DNA from: Amblyomma americanum
Lineage: Eukaryota > Arthropoda > Arachnida > Ixodida > Ixodidae
DNA length: 64,000 bases
NCBI RefSeq assembly: GCF_052857255.1
Contig: NC_135507.1
Span: forward strand, 71,249,721-71,313,720
Direction: 5' to 3'
The notes below the pieces were generated by a model. It was not told where the DNA came from. It searched no databases and worked only from the letters and a program-made list of their open reading frames with translations. A program made the translations under genes and the position numbers. Numbering within the stretch: position 1 is the stretch's first letter; the number at the start of each line of letters is the position of its first letter. This document shows, piece after piece, positions 53,809 to 64,000 of the stretch.

Positions 53809-55805
53809 CTAAAATGACCCCGAAAAATAGTTTGCGGTGTCTTTGCAGACTTTCTTTATCTGCCGCCTCTCAGTCTTTGTTTGACCTCGCTTCTCAGCCT
53901 TTCCCATGCGCAAGGCATCTTTTTCCACAGCTCGATGGATGGCTAGGTGGCCAGGTGTGAGCCCTGCAGACAAATTTCTTTGGTCGCCCTTTGGTTTTCA
54001 GCATTGTACCTCATCACTGCATCATTCAGTGCTGTCTTCACTGCAATCAGGGATGCATGCTGCTCCTTGGGCATCAATGACCACAGAACAGAATGAAAAG
54101 ATTTCGATGCATTTTGAGTCTTCGCTCCCAGGCACCGCTGAAGAAGAGAAGGCTCCGAGAGGCGCTTGTAAACAGGCAGCATAGCCTCAGCAACATAGCC
54201 TGGCAGATTGTACCTGTGCCTTGGTTGTGGTAAACCATTTGCCTCAGCAGCCTTGTGGCGGCACCATGAGTCAGCACCCTCTGTGCATAGGTCATGGTGA
54301 GGCTCTGCATTGGTCGATGTGATGTGGTGGTAGGACGCCATCACTGCACGCTGCATTGCTGCCACATCATTTGAGTGATTTCTCAAAGCCCAGCCATAGT
54401 AGTCTGTCAGCTTGTCAATAAGAGCCTTTGTCAGCCTTCCTTTCCCTCCCAACGACTTATCACTCTTTTGCACTAGGTTGCGCAGTGCAGCCCCCATCCT
54501 TTTTTGCACATGATGAGGCATTCTTTTTTCACAACTGGGACTAGCCCATAAACATTCTCTTTCACAAGGGCAGAGTAGGTGGCACTGTCTCCATTGGACA
54601 CAATCGTTGTATAACGGAGGTTGTGCTTTGTCAGTGAACAAGTGAAAAGAGTCAAGGCTGCCTCGACCTCCACCCTCCCAGACTTGGCGTCCGTGTTTCT
54701 TTGGCAGATGTGCTGCTCACGCCAGCTTGAGTACTCAGTGTCTTCTGGTTTGGGTCCTGTTTGACACCCGAGGCACTGGTTTTAGAGGACAGCTAGAGGA
54801 CAGCAGCATCCAAGATGAGGCCAGTGTGATTCTCAATCACTGCCCCAACTCCGATGTGGGATGTGTGTCCATGCTTATGCCAGGTGCCATCATAGACTAC
54901 AGTAATGTCTCTGGTAAATCCTGGGTCCATCTCCTGATAAACCTTTTTCACAGCAGCTGCTGATTCAGAATAGAAGCTCTCCATGCATTGAGTCTCTGGG
55001 CCTCTAAATGTTTTCTTGAGATGTTCCTGGTACGTCTTGTGACTTCCTCTGTGAGAGACATTCGTAGCAGCCAAAAAGTCATTGACAGCTGTCTGCCCCT
55101 TTCCAATTTGCTTCATAGCCATAATGGCTCGGATGTTCACCTCGAAAGCGTTTCCATCGTTCTGGCGTGGTGAACTACAAGAACTGGCAATAATCCCACA
55201 ATGTGGGCATACCAACTCAAGCTTTGTAGCTAGTCCGCGCTGGGTACCTTGTCGAATTGTCAGTCCAGTTGCAAGGCAACGTTGGCACAAGGTCGTGGAG
55301 AGCAGGTGGCCAAATGCACACATTGCACAAGGCAAAATACCTCATCTTCGGTATTAGCAGTGGCAGGTGCGGGATCGGGCGACATCGCTTGAAATTTTCG
55401 TAGCGTCGCGCGTGTGGCACCGAGTTTGTTTTTCATAGCATTACATTGTGCCTCCGCCGCCTCTATCTCCTCGGGCGTCAAAAAGTGCGTGTTCACGCGC
55501 ACTGTCGATGATGCATCATCACTCACGGCGACAGGCGCGAGACGGGATGCCGCGATTGCCGAGGTTGATGCAGTCGGGACAGCAGGCACACTTGAAACGC
55601 CGTCTTCTTGCATTGACACGGAAGGTACAGCGCTGGAAGTGGCAACACAGTCTTCTTGTAGCAGTGTAGCAGAGGCAGCACTGATGGAAGCGTCTCCGCA
55701 ATCGCTGGTGACGCGCTTTGCTAACTTCGCCATGCAGACGGCGTTCATAGAATGACGCCGCGAACCAAACGCATGTAGCGTTTTGAATTTCCTTTTAGGG
55801 CCCAT
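53809..55805 (-). pseudogene. T6 transposase, few frameshifts
   Basis: Start ATG 55805 (MGPKRKFKTLHAFGSRRHSM), basic. A Ser/Ala/Val-rich linker and helix follow (LTPEEIEAAEAQCNAMKNKL). The Cys cluster is LCQRCLATG ... LVCPHCG. The helical domain is VNDFLAATNVSHRGSHKTYQ, then the catalytic VVYDGTWHKHGHTSHIGVGA (54840-54900). After a stop and frameshift near 54785, VSNGDSATYSA has N where the others have D. KTQNASKSFHSVLW has lost the usual AES glutamate. The end is NYFSGSF at 53809. The altered acidic residues mean it would be inactive even if repaired. Confidence 0.82.
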
Positions 55806-56447
55806 CGTGAACGGCCGCACGACGATCCGCAGGGTGCATAAAACCGTTCAAAACACGCCACAAGAATCCCGACAGCAGCGGTGACAGCAGTCTCAAAAAT
55901 GGTGACATGTAAAGCGAGGAGCGCACAAAGAAAGAGTGCCATCAACTGAGCCAGCTGCAGCAGACAACGCGCCGGGGGAGAGACAACGCGTCAGCGTGCG
56001 CAGCAGCCAATAGCAGCCGCGCTATCTCCCGCGTCCTCAAGGAGCGCACGCTTCGTCCAATCACAGCTTGAATTCGAGACGCGGGAACCTCAAACACTGC
56101 TTCGAGTCCTCAAATCTCATGCGAGCCATGGTCCTACCATGCCGCAGCCACCGCCGGCAAAGGCAACAAGGGAAAGGGCAAGCATTCACAAGCGAAACAA
56201 GACCAAGTTGGCGACGTTTCGTTCAGCGGCATGGAAAGGCGCGCGCGCGATGTTTGGTTATTTTTGCCGTTAGCTCGCGGCTCGGAGGCTACCGCGGCGT
56301 GTTGTATATCTAATTAGAAGCAGTTCCATGATGAATTAGGCATTCATAATTACAGAAAAGGTAGTTTACAACACATATAGCCGAAATATATACTTTTTGA
56401 AAAATAGTTTTTCGCGATTTTTCGAGTTTTAAAACCCGCGTCCCCCC
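55806..56447 (-). promoter_or_regulatory. T6 5' region with CCAAT motifs
   Basis: CCAAT at 56007-56011 and 56057-56061. The AAGATGGCG site is changed to AAGTTGGCG (56204-56212). It is closely similar to the T3 5' region over about 300 bp. Confidence 0.55.
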
Positions 56448-56451
56448 TTAA

Positions 56452-58923
56452 CCCTTTGTGGGACAACATATATGTTTTGCAAGAATTATAAAAAAATTTT
56501 TATTACACTTGAAAATGAGGCGTACAGAAATGATTCTGAACAAATTTCACAATTTTATTAGGTATAGTTAAAGAAAAAAATGTGGGACGCATTTGTCCCA
56601 TTGACACTAAATGGGAAAATGAAATGTGGGACGTATTTATCCCATTGACCTACACGGGTGCCACACTAGGTTAGTGTTGACTAACCACTTCATGGAATGG
56701 TCCAAAACAGGTCACACAAAGCGGGACTGAGCATGCCTTGCACAAGAAACTTGTTCGCACTTCTTTCCCCCTCGTGGAACACCAACGGCATCTGCGCCTA
56801 TTTTCCACTTTCACAGGGTTGTGCTCTCTTCCCATGAACCGAACTTCATCCGATACGCCAACCATTTTGTGACCATTTTTTCTACCCTCCTTGTTCATTC
56901 TGAACGGCTTCCTGCTGCCGGTGGTTCTGAATGTCTGGCCATTGATGAGTTCCCGTCCAAGAACCAATCGAAACCATAAGTAGGTCATTGGATTCACAGC
57001 ATTTACTTGAATGAACGCGTTGACGATGGCTGCATCGAGCAAGAAATAAAATATTCTGTACCAGGACTTTTTGGACCTCCTGTCAGCTCGGTATGCATTG
57101 CGCTTTTGGTCGAATTTGTCGACTCCTCCCATCCAAGTGTTGTAGTCGGATATAGCCTTTGGACACTGGACAGAAACCGAAGACCCATTTGCAAGCTTGC
57201 GGACAACTACTTCTGTGTCCTTTGGGTGGTGAAAATTCGATAAAGCATGCACATTTTTAGTGTCACGCCACTGATATGCAACAATGCTTCCTTTTGATCG
57301 CCAGATATATTCTCCTTTTTTGAGTTTGTTGTCCATTTTCAATTCATCAGGCAGATCCTTCCTGTTTGTCCGGACTGTACCAACAGCAAGAATTCCTTTC
57401 TGTGCAAGGTCCTCCATGAGGCGAGTGGAAGTGAAGAAATTGTCAAAGTAGAGTTGTGTGCCAGGCTCAACGCCTTCTGCCAGAGACAATACGACGTACT
57501 CTCCAAGTGCTTGGTTGGCAGGACGCTTCGCATTTTTTCCTTCATACACCTGAAACGCAATCAGGTAGCCGGTTTCTGAATCGGCCCTGCACCACACCTT
57601 GTAGCCGCGTTTGATGGGCTTCATTGGCATGTATTGTTTCAGAGATGATCTTCCTTTGAATAGGATCATACTCTCATCTATAGCTTGATGAGCCGATGGC
57701 GTGTACTCTTTCTGAAAACGTTTGTTCAGAGCATCGATAAGAGGGCGTACTCTTGCCAGCCGGTCATATCCATCTTCGCCTCTTTTTTTTTCTTTCGTGT
57801 TGTCACTCAAATGCAGGCAATTCATGATGGATTGGAATCGCTTGAACGACATGACTTTTGAGATCTCTGGTGCATTGAAAAAGTTATCGCTGCTCCAGTA
57901 AAGGTAAAGCTGATGTCTTGGGTTTACGCTCATGAGAATCAAAATGCCGAAGAAAGCCCGAAGCTCATCTAACGTGATCGTTTTCCATTTTCGCCGGTTT
58001 TTCTGTTCTGCAAAGCGGTTTGTTTCATCTACAAGGAGCTGCATTACTTCGTCGTCGAAGTAGAGTGAAAAAGCTTCAATCGGTTTGGATGGCAAATTTT
58101 GTGACATCTCAGGATCCCATGTTTTTGGGATTTGCAGAACATGGTCTGGCTCGTCACAACCCCATGTGCCCGGCGTTTCTTCCTCATTTTCCACGATGTT
58201 GTCGCACAGGTCTAGCGATCTTTTCTGCCTCTTTGTTTTCTTTTTTGTATAGGTTGCCTTGCGTTTTGCCTGTCTGCTCGTTGACGCAGCCATTTCATCT
58301 GCACTGGCATCCTCATCTGTACTTGGAGGCGCAAGCTTGGGAATGACATTCTCGTCTGTGCTTTCACCATCCGAATCATTGGAGTCCGGATCGTCCGGTA
58401 TGCTAAAATAGAGCTCTAGAGCTTCTTCTTGTGATAGAAATCGCTTCCCTGCATTAGAAAGCAACGACAAGTTCTAGATCAAATAATTCGAAAATTACCG
58501 CTCAAAATTCTGCCATTAGGCTTAGCAAAATGTGCAACTTTTTTCAGCATGGTATTGAAAATTTGCATTTATCTCATTATATGTCAGCTCAAATCTCAGA
58601 AACAAGAGCTGATTTTAATCCAGGGTTGTTTCTCTGAATGCAGAAAAAAGGAATTACTTACCAGGCATGTTGATTTTCTTTTCTGCCAGATCGCATATAG
58701 TCGAAAACTTCCAATGCATCAGAAAAAAACAACGAAGTTTCAAGTTCTGGACTCACTGCCTCATCTAGTGGAGGCTGCTGAAACTATATTTAAAAGAAGT
58801 GCTGAAACCTCTCAATAGGTGGCAGCACATCACAAGAATGATTCCGGTTTCCTTCTGCTTCGTACGAGCCCTTTAGAGTCGAGCACTATGTGGGACGTAT
58901 GTGTCCCACTGTCCCACAAAGGG
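56452..58923 (-). mobile_element. piggyBac transposon, apparently complete
   Basis: Perfect 14-bp terminal inverted repeats (CCCTTTGTGGGACA) are flanked by TTAA at 56448-56451 and 58924-58927. Length is 2472 bp. Subterminal repeats of the form GTGGGACGxATTTxTCCCA occur twice inside the left end, and a related copy lies inside the right end. One intact transposase gene fills most of it. It inserted at the TTAA bordering T6, so its right flank is gypsy D. Confidence 0.96.
56671..58668 (-). CDS. piggyBac transposase, intact, with a 213-bp intron
   Basis: The main frame (56671-58470) lacks a good ATG. On the minus strand exon 1 (58668-58662, ATGCCTG) with donor GTAAGT and exon 2 from 58448, after TTTCTAATGCAG, join to give MPGKRFLSQEEALELYFS and 594 residues in all. 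Residues about 10-100 are acidic. The DDE domain spans about 130-490: first D in AIDESMILFKGRS, second in LYFDNFFTSTRLM, third in WMGGVDKFDQKRNAY. The C-terminus has a cysteine-rich zinc finger (CRWCSTRG ... CKACSVPLCVTCF). Both are hallmarks of piggyBac, which excises precisely and targets TTAA. No defect is visible. Confidence 0.93.
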
Positions 58924-60890
58924 TTAAGCCAAGGTGCCCAGCCTACGCATTTTCGTGCGCGAGTTCCAGTAACTGACGGCCATATTTTCGAGGAATCAGA
59001 AGCTGGTCACATTTGCGACCCTGCTTATCCGTGTAGCAGCAGTACAATAAGCCAGATTTCTCATGAAATGAAACCCTCTTTTTCTCCACGCCCAGTTTAA
59101 CGCTCTTCATCAGATCGGCTATGGAGCAATTTTCCTGCTGCTCGCGAATCAGAGTTTCTCTTTCAACTGCAGCCAGCTCCTGCCAGCTGGTGGAAACCGG
59201 AGCGAGTGTGGAGCCTGCTTCGACTAACTGCGGCGTCGTGTCTACATCGCGGCTAGCACTGCACGTGCCACTCCCCGTCACTTCCAGGCCTTGCTCGCCC
59301 AGGCCAGCCTCCGAGCTCTGCGTCTCCCGTGCCTGCTTGCCACTAAAGTTACCTTGATCGGTCCGCTGTTCGCTCACCGCCGCAAAGTCAAGTTCCTTCG
59401 ACAGCTGGCGCACTTTGGATCGTGTGAGGGCCGTGAACGCCACGTCTGCAAAAAATGATTTGCCCGGATCCTTCAGCAGCTGCTCCGAGCTATTTGAGAA
59501 GAGGTAGGGAAAGTGCTCCGGGAGGGCGGCAGAGACAGCGGATTCTGTGTTTCCCAAACTCTCCTTCAATGATAACTGTCGCGATCGGTAAACACTCTCC
59601 TCCTCGGCCACTTGCCGTATCCAAGCGCATTCTTCCATAAAATCACTCGAGGAGACAAAAGACGGGTGGACAACGTCCATAGTTGGTGCCGAGTCCTGAA
59701 GTGTTGTGCACTTCTTGCCATTTACCTTAATTTCCTGCATATATGACTCCAATAGTCGCATGTTTTTGTTTGTTTCCCGTATTGTTGTAAAGGCAATTTC
59801 CTCTTGGCAGTTCGCCACGATGTGCTCTTGCTTTTGGCAGTTGTAGCAGGCTAACAGCTTCCGTTTTTCAAAAAAATGCGTCGTATCGTTTCGCTGCTTG
59901 GAACCATCGTTAGCCTTCTGAGATGCATTCTGTCCTTCCCTTACAGTTTCTTTGCTAAGGGACTCATCTTTCCGAAACTCGCGACACGGGAGTTGCTTCC
60001 GTTTGTCGGGCTTCCTAGAAAAACCATCTCTCCTATCTGCTTTTTTCTACGCGCACTGCCCTGCTGTGCAAGCTGCGGCGGGTGAAATACTCTTCCGTTA
60101 ACTCTGCTGCCTTGTTTAGCTTAACCTCCTTTAGCCTATCTTGCAGCCAGAGCCTGACATCCTCATCAATGCAATGGTAGGACTGTTCCAACGCAAGGCA
60201 TTCGACGACTTTATCGCGGTCGTCGTAAACCTCTTCGCCCTTCAGCCATTCCACCAGGTCTGCTGTTAGACGAAACGCGAAGTCAACATTTGACTCCCTG
60301 CCCTTTTTTGCATACCCGAACCTCTGCTGGAAAGCTTCGGGCGACAATTTGTACTTCCGCAGTTGGGCTTCCTTCACATCACAGTCGCTTTCAAATTCCT
60401 CTTTCGATAAGCAAGTTATTACGTCCGATGCCTCCCCGGGAAGCAAGGCTAACAGATTCTGTGCCCAGAGGGATCGCTCAATGCCATTCTGTTCGCACAC
60501 ATGCTCAAATTTCACGAAGTGTTTGGCCATATCCTCTCCGACGACAAAGGGTGGAAGTTGATCGCGTATTCTTGGACCGTTAGAAGTGAGGCTAGGCGCC
60601 GGCGAGCTTTTTCGGGTCTCCAACTCTTTCATTTTAAGCTCGTGCTCGTGACGTTCCTTCTCTTTCTTTTCCTCCTCGCAACGTTCCTTCTCTTTATTTT
60701 CCTTCTCGTGACGTTTTTCCTGCCGCTCCCGCCGTTCATTGATATCTGCCCAGGCCTCTTCGTCTTGGTCAGCCGTTACGTCCTCAGTCCTCATGACCTC
60801 AAGGATCGCATTCTTTCTTTTTGTTGAGCACAACTCAATGCCCAACTCCTCACAAATTTGGAGAAGTCCTTTGACCTTCTACTTCTCCAT
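58924..60890 (-). pseudogene. gypsy D gag, protease-like and integrase start
   Basis: The start is ATG 60890, followed by a nonsense TAG at codon 4 (60879-60881). Gag has a charged coiled coil (KERCEEEKKEKERHEHELKM) and the core FVKFEHVCEQNGIERSLWAQ. A frameshift lies near 60050. The zinc knuckle CYNCQKQEHIVANC (near 59840) and protease-like LQDSAPTMDVVH follow. The linker ends QLLELAHENA, one stop, then AGHLGL, the start of the integrase zinc domain, at the TTAA 58924-58927. The protein continues at 43245. It is distantly related to gypsy A and B, with the same gag-protease-integrase order. Confidence 0.88.
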
Positions 60891-61784
60891 CGTTCACACT
60901 TTAATATTGCTGTTTACCCTTTTAGAATATACTTGCTTACGCCACTATGACGTTACTAGTAATTCATGCGCAAGTATTTCACTTACTGCTCTGTTTACCC
61001 TCAGCATCCCTTTGTTTTCAAAACTCTCTTACTAGGCTTGAAACACACAAGGTTAACACAATGCTACACCAAATCCTTCCCTAAGCTCTTATAACCTGTG
61101 TCAGAGAAAGTCTGGTGTTTGAGGTAAACTTCAGGCACACACCGCGCAGGTAGCTGATGCCGGTCAATCCCGTAGGTGCCATCCACTGTTGCGACTTTGA
61201 GGGGGTCCCGTAGCACTCGTCACCCGTTTTGTGACAGAGTTTTGCCAGCTCCGTAGTCGGTAGCGAAGACTCTGAGTCAGGCGTCGGTGAGAATAACAAA
61301 AGGGACTTTATACACTATATACAGGTCATTCTACTGGACACAATCGGCACGGGGGCCGAGAGCTAACAGCAAACGCGACTTTTCTTGCACGGCGACGTCC
61401 GGCGAGGCTCCAACGCGTCACACATCTCACTGCCCTGGTGAGAAGCACTAGGCTCACTGTGGGTCGGTCTTGGTGGATCGGAGGTCGGAGGTGCTCTCCA
61501 GGCAGCACTGTTGGGGTTATAAAGCCCCGAGGAATGGTTGTCACTCGAACGGTTCAATACAAAGCCAGCACTTGACAGCCGTCCGAGTAGTCCAACCAGC
61601 GACCGCGCTGGCCACCCGCTTCAAGTTTGCCGTGCACGGTGACTTCCAGAGGGAAAGGGAAACAGGCACCCTAGCAATTTGCTGCACATTTGGACATATC
61701 GTTCGCCGATGCTTCTCCATAGGGCACTGCTGCCTGGCGGCGCAGCATCTTAGCTTGTCAAGGGAGCGTTAGGGCACTGTTGCC
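60891..61784. other. gypsy D leader and probable 5' LTR
   Basis: Non-coding. After a leader of about 200-300 bp the sequence becomes GC-rich with a TATA-like 'tatacactatatac' tract near 61310-61320, as an LTR would. Two short near-duplicates lie at about 61720-61800 ('agggcactg.tgcct.g.gg'). No second LTR exists in the window to fix the borders, so this is tentative. Confidence 0.35.
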
Positions 61785-61878
61785 TTGTGGCGTAGCACCG
61801 GCTTGTCCAAGGGTGTTCGCAGGAGAAACCTTGCATCTTGTAGATTTGGAATCCGGGCTGGTTGTCCGGGCACAAAAG

Positions 61879-62054
61879 TGTCGACACGACCCGTGGACTG
61901 GCTGCACGTTGCGGCTGTGGACATGCGTCCTAACCGTACTGTGTTTGACTGCGAAATGCGATGGCGTCACCTCTTGGACGTACGCGTCAACCAGGGCCCC
62001 TGGACTCAATCAGAAGACGATCAACTATGTCGACTGGCCACCAAGTGTGACGAG
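61879..62054 (+). CDS. Myb/SANT-domain fragment (SNAPC4-like)
   Basis: The plus strand reads DWLHVAAVD, NRTVFDCEMRWRHLLDVRVN and QGPWTQSEDDQLCRLATKC. This is the end of one Myb repeat and the start of the next, with the conserved tryptophans and 'RW..LD...N.GPWT..ED'. The pattern resembles SNAPC4, the largest subunit of the snRNA-activating complex, though other R2R3 Myb proteins are possible. An AAAAG before 61879 could be an acceptor. No donor is seen; the frame runs into Penelope sequence at about 62055-62065. It could be a host exon interrupted by that insertion or a processed fragment. Confidence 0.5.
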
Positions 62055-62640
62055 CTTGTCCTGCTAGAAGATTCCAGTGACCTTATGCCATGTTCCACGT
62101 TTGGACACTATGACCCTGAAAGGGCACTCTGGCTTGTGCGTCTTTGCAGCAAAAAACATTTGTAAGGACAAATTCTCACTCTTCTCGATGAGGGTCACAA
62201 GCCCTGTCAGATTGAGCCTATTACACAGTTTCTTTGCTTTTGTTTTTGCTCTCTTTAGTGAAACTTTTTGGCAGTCAAACACAGCATCCACAGCCTGTGA
62301 TGCTTTGCGGGAGAAGGTTTCTGCGGAAAATACAGCGAACCCACCTTCTTTACCAGCAGGCAGAACACACAGTGCGCCTTTCTTTGACGGTAAGATAGCG
62401 TCCTTCAAAATAGTAGCCTGGCAGTTTATTGCTTGTGTAGGCCGAGCACATCTACATCACTCCAAACACAACCATCAATGTTGCGGTCCGTTGCCCGTCG
62501 TGAAACACGTCTCACTAAGGCCAGCTGTTCAGAAGCGGTCAGTCTCGGTTCCATGGCGAATTTCGGCCCTCTTTCGAGCACCCGTCGAACCCCTTCCAGA
62601 AGGACGCCATCCTCGGTGTGGTGGGTGAACAGCTCCACAA
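62055..62640 (-). pseudogene. Penelope-like RT, N-terminal part
   Basis: The minus strand first gives VLERGPKFAMEPRLTASEQL (62570-62426). In another frame it gives LCNRLNLTGLVTLIEKSENL and MFFAAKTHKPECPFRVIVSK up to GTWHKVTGIF at about 62065. These are the N-terminal region and the start of the RT domain of Penelope-like elements. The copy is cut before the catalytic YxDD. The 5' boundary, near 62640-62680, joins the tail of another copy. Confidence 0.75.
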
Positions 62641-62882
62641 AGACAAGCGCTGACTATCAACTGAGTTTATTGAAGAACAAAAAGTGGTAATATATAGGGA
62701 ATGTCAAAAATAAAATATAAAAACTGAAAAAAGTGATAAAAGGAGGGTAAACAACCTATGCCATGTGCAAGTCCAGATATTGAATTTCCTTTTCACTTAA
62801 TGTCACAGAAGGATGGCTGATGCACTTTTGTGCCAGATTATGAATGTGATATGATTCCATGATTTCTCCGGTCACCTTATTC

Positions 62883-63308
62883 TTATGTTAGAACAGCACT
62901 GCTGTCTTCTTGTACAGCGTTTCGCACTTGCATTTTTTTGCAGCCAAACTTTGTCCCAGGAGCTGGGCCACCCTTTTCTGGTTTTCTCTTATGTTCTTTT
63001 TCATGTTTCCACTTGCAACTAGCACAATGAGTGGCAACATGGCAAAGAGGGTCATTTTTTCTTGCGTATTCGTGCTCCATTAATCTTTTTTTCAGGCATC
63101 TGCCTGTTTGCCCAACATAGGTGGCACCGCACTTAAAGGGCATCTGGTGTACCACGTTTTCTTTGCAGTCAACAGAGGGTGACACATGTCAAGCCTGGCA
63201 ACCGACCTTTTTTGTTTGCTGTCCCTGCGAGACTTGTCTGCACATGGCATTCAGTTTTCTAGGGGCAGAAAATACGACATCTACATGTCGCCCTGTGTTG
63301 ACTGCAAA
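62883..63308 (-). pseudogene. Penelope-like GIY-YIG endonuclease tail
   Basis: The minus strand encodes VVFSAPRKLNAMCRQV, one stop, then VVHQMPFKCGATYVGQTGRC and LKKRLMEHEYARKN ... HVATHC. This is the GIY-YIG-type endonuclease, with Cys and His zinc ligands, of Penelope-like elements. In element order it belongs after RT. Here it precedes the N-terminal part at 62055-62640, so two partial copies stand head to tail. The AT-rich 62680-62880 is its 3' tail. Confidence 0.8.
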
Positions 63309-63408
63309 GCGTAGTCAGCGAGTATTCGCTGAGCAGCTACCGCGGAGCATGGGTATGCGGCGTAGAGAAAGTGGGTTTCCGCATTGACGCGGCCGAACCA
63401 ACCAACTA

Positions 63409-64000
63409 CCGTATTTACTCGATTCTAAGCACCCCCTTTTTTTCACGATCGCGATGCCCAAAGTGAGAGGGGGTGCTTAGATTCGAAAAATCTAGACCCC
63501 CCCGGGCCCCTCTTTTCGCGGCGAAATCTCGATGAAACGGGCGCGAGAAAAAACATTTTATTTAGGAAACATTCAAAAGAAAAATAGCTGCAGACAGTGA
63601 ACGCACCGCTATCTGCTACTCGTCACTCTCACTGCCACTCGAGTCCGTCGCACCGCTCGAGCAGCCGCTCTCAGTATCCCAGAGCAGGTCATCTTCTGTT
63701 CCGTCGAAGTTATTTGTAATGGAACACTTCTTAAATGATTTCACCACAACATCAACTTGCACTTGCTTCCACGCCTCCGAAATCCACCTTGCGATGGTTG
63801 ACGGGGGTGCTTTCTGCAGCTTTCCCGTCGGCGTTTTCTTCCGGTCGGGGTTCCGCACCCATTCTTCATACTCCTGCCGAAGATTAGCTTTAAAGGGCTT
63901 GTTTACCGATACGTCGAGAGGTTGCAGCACTGGCGTCATGCCGCCTGGAATAACAACCAGGTCGCAATTGCTGTTTTGGAGCTTTGTTTTTACCTGGGGG
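63409..64000 (-). mobile_element. pogo element, left end (runs off window)
   Basis: The terminus CCGTATTTACTCGATTCTAA follows TA at 63407-63408. It resembles the pogo-1 termini at 22765 and 37917. The element continues past base 64000. It contains the transposase C-terminus at 63616-63999. Confidence 0.8.
63616..63999 (-). CDS. pogo transposase, C-terminal part (partial)
   Basis: An open frame of 128 codons ends at 63616 and continues beyond the window. It contains the third catalytic aspartate in LQPLDVSVNKPFK, then WISEAWKQVQVDVVVKSFKK and NNFDGTEDDLLW, with an acidic serine-rich tail (SGSESDE). The same C-terminal pattern occurs in pogo-1 (22913-23093). Within the visible part there is no defect. 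Confidence 0.85.
   Translation of the reverse strand, partial: PQVKTKLQNSNCDLVVIPGGMTPVLQPLDVSVNKPFKANLRQEYEEWVRNPDRKKTPTGKLQKAPPSTIARWISEAWKQVQVDVVVKSFKKCSITNNFDGTEDDLLWDTESGCSSGATDSSGSESDE

Larger units (their letters stand above)
53259..56447 (-). mobile_element. T6, full-length TTAA transposon
   Basis: Left end GGTGGGAGGCTACTTTC, right end (reverse complement) GGGGGGACGCGGGTTTT. TTAA flanks lie at 53255-53258 and 56448-56451, shared with T5 and with the piggyBac. At 3189 bp it is free of other insertions and best shows the family's natural size. The 3' region 53259-53808 is AT-rich and non-coding. Confidence 0.88.

Noticed and set aside
20822..55805. Labelling T1-T6 simply as Mutator-like (MULE)
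   Set aside because: The domain is often so named, but TTAA duplications and short G-rich termini differ from the long termini and 8-11 bp duplications of MULEs. I kept the neutral YDGTW name with Kolobok as first candidate.
1..64000. CRISPR array, phage or plasmid genes, bacterial operon
   Set aside because: None present. All repeats are eukaryotic transposon parts and the coding segments show introns and transposon families of animals.

Overview
The window looks like a hard-tick (Ixodida) nuclear genome segment. The evidence is a tRNA-derived Ruka-type SINE, RTE and CR1/L2-like LINEs, Penelope-like elements, many DNA transposons, and only a few small exons flanked by AG and GT splice sites. 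Nothing prokaryotic is visible: no operons, rRNA or CRISPR. The assignment to ticks rests on remembered repeat families and was not searched.

Layout. 1-9.8 kb is intron-like DNA on the + strand. It holds two phase-compatible host exons (4167-4285 and 9391-9537, the second spectrin-repeat-like), a dead piggyBac, a non-autonomous Tigger-like element carrying a SINE, and LINE scraps. At 9.87-12.08 kb an apparently intact Tigger/pogo element sits inside an RTE LINE tail. From 13.2 to 61.8 kb almost everything is nested inside one old Ty3/gypsy copy, 'gypsy D', on the - strand. Two large blocks interrupt it (13630-42958 and 43246-58923), each flanked by TTAA. Removing each block rejoins the gypsy reading frame.

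The blocks consist mainly of six copies (T1-T6) of a DNA transposon family. Its transposase has a YDGTW motif, an N-terminal Cys cluster and a likely DDE triad. The TTAA targets suggest the Kolobok superfamily, although similar proteins are often labelled Mutator-like. Secondary insertions in these copies are gypsy A (15 LTR differences in 595), gypsy C (four seen in 1065), gypsy B (one in 548), a short non-autonomous LTR element with a tRNA-Lys primer site, a pogo element and a piggyBac with an intact transposase. T5, T6 and piggyBac lie end to end, separated by single TTAA tetranucleotides.

Three points stand out. Gypsy A, B and D encode integrase upstream of reverse transcriptase, the copia-like order of the Gmr1 group. 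The TTAA specificity of the YDGTW family can be read directly from reading-frame restoration. Gypsy C has a textbook -1 frameshift signal between gag and pol: A AAA AAC, an 8-nt spacer and a GC-rich stem-loop. From 61.8 kb to the end lie a Myb/SNAPC4-like fragment, partial Penelope elements in head-to-tail order, and the start of another pogo element that runs off the window.
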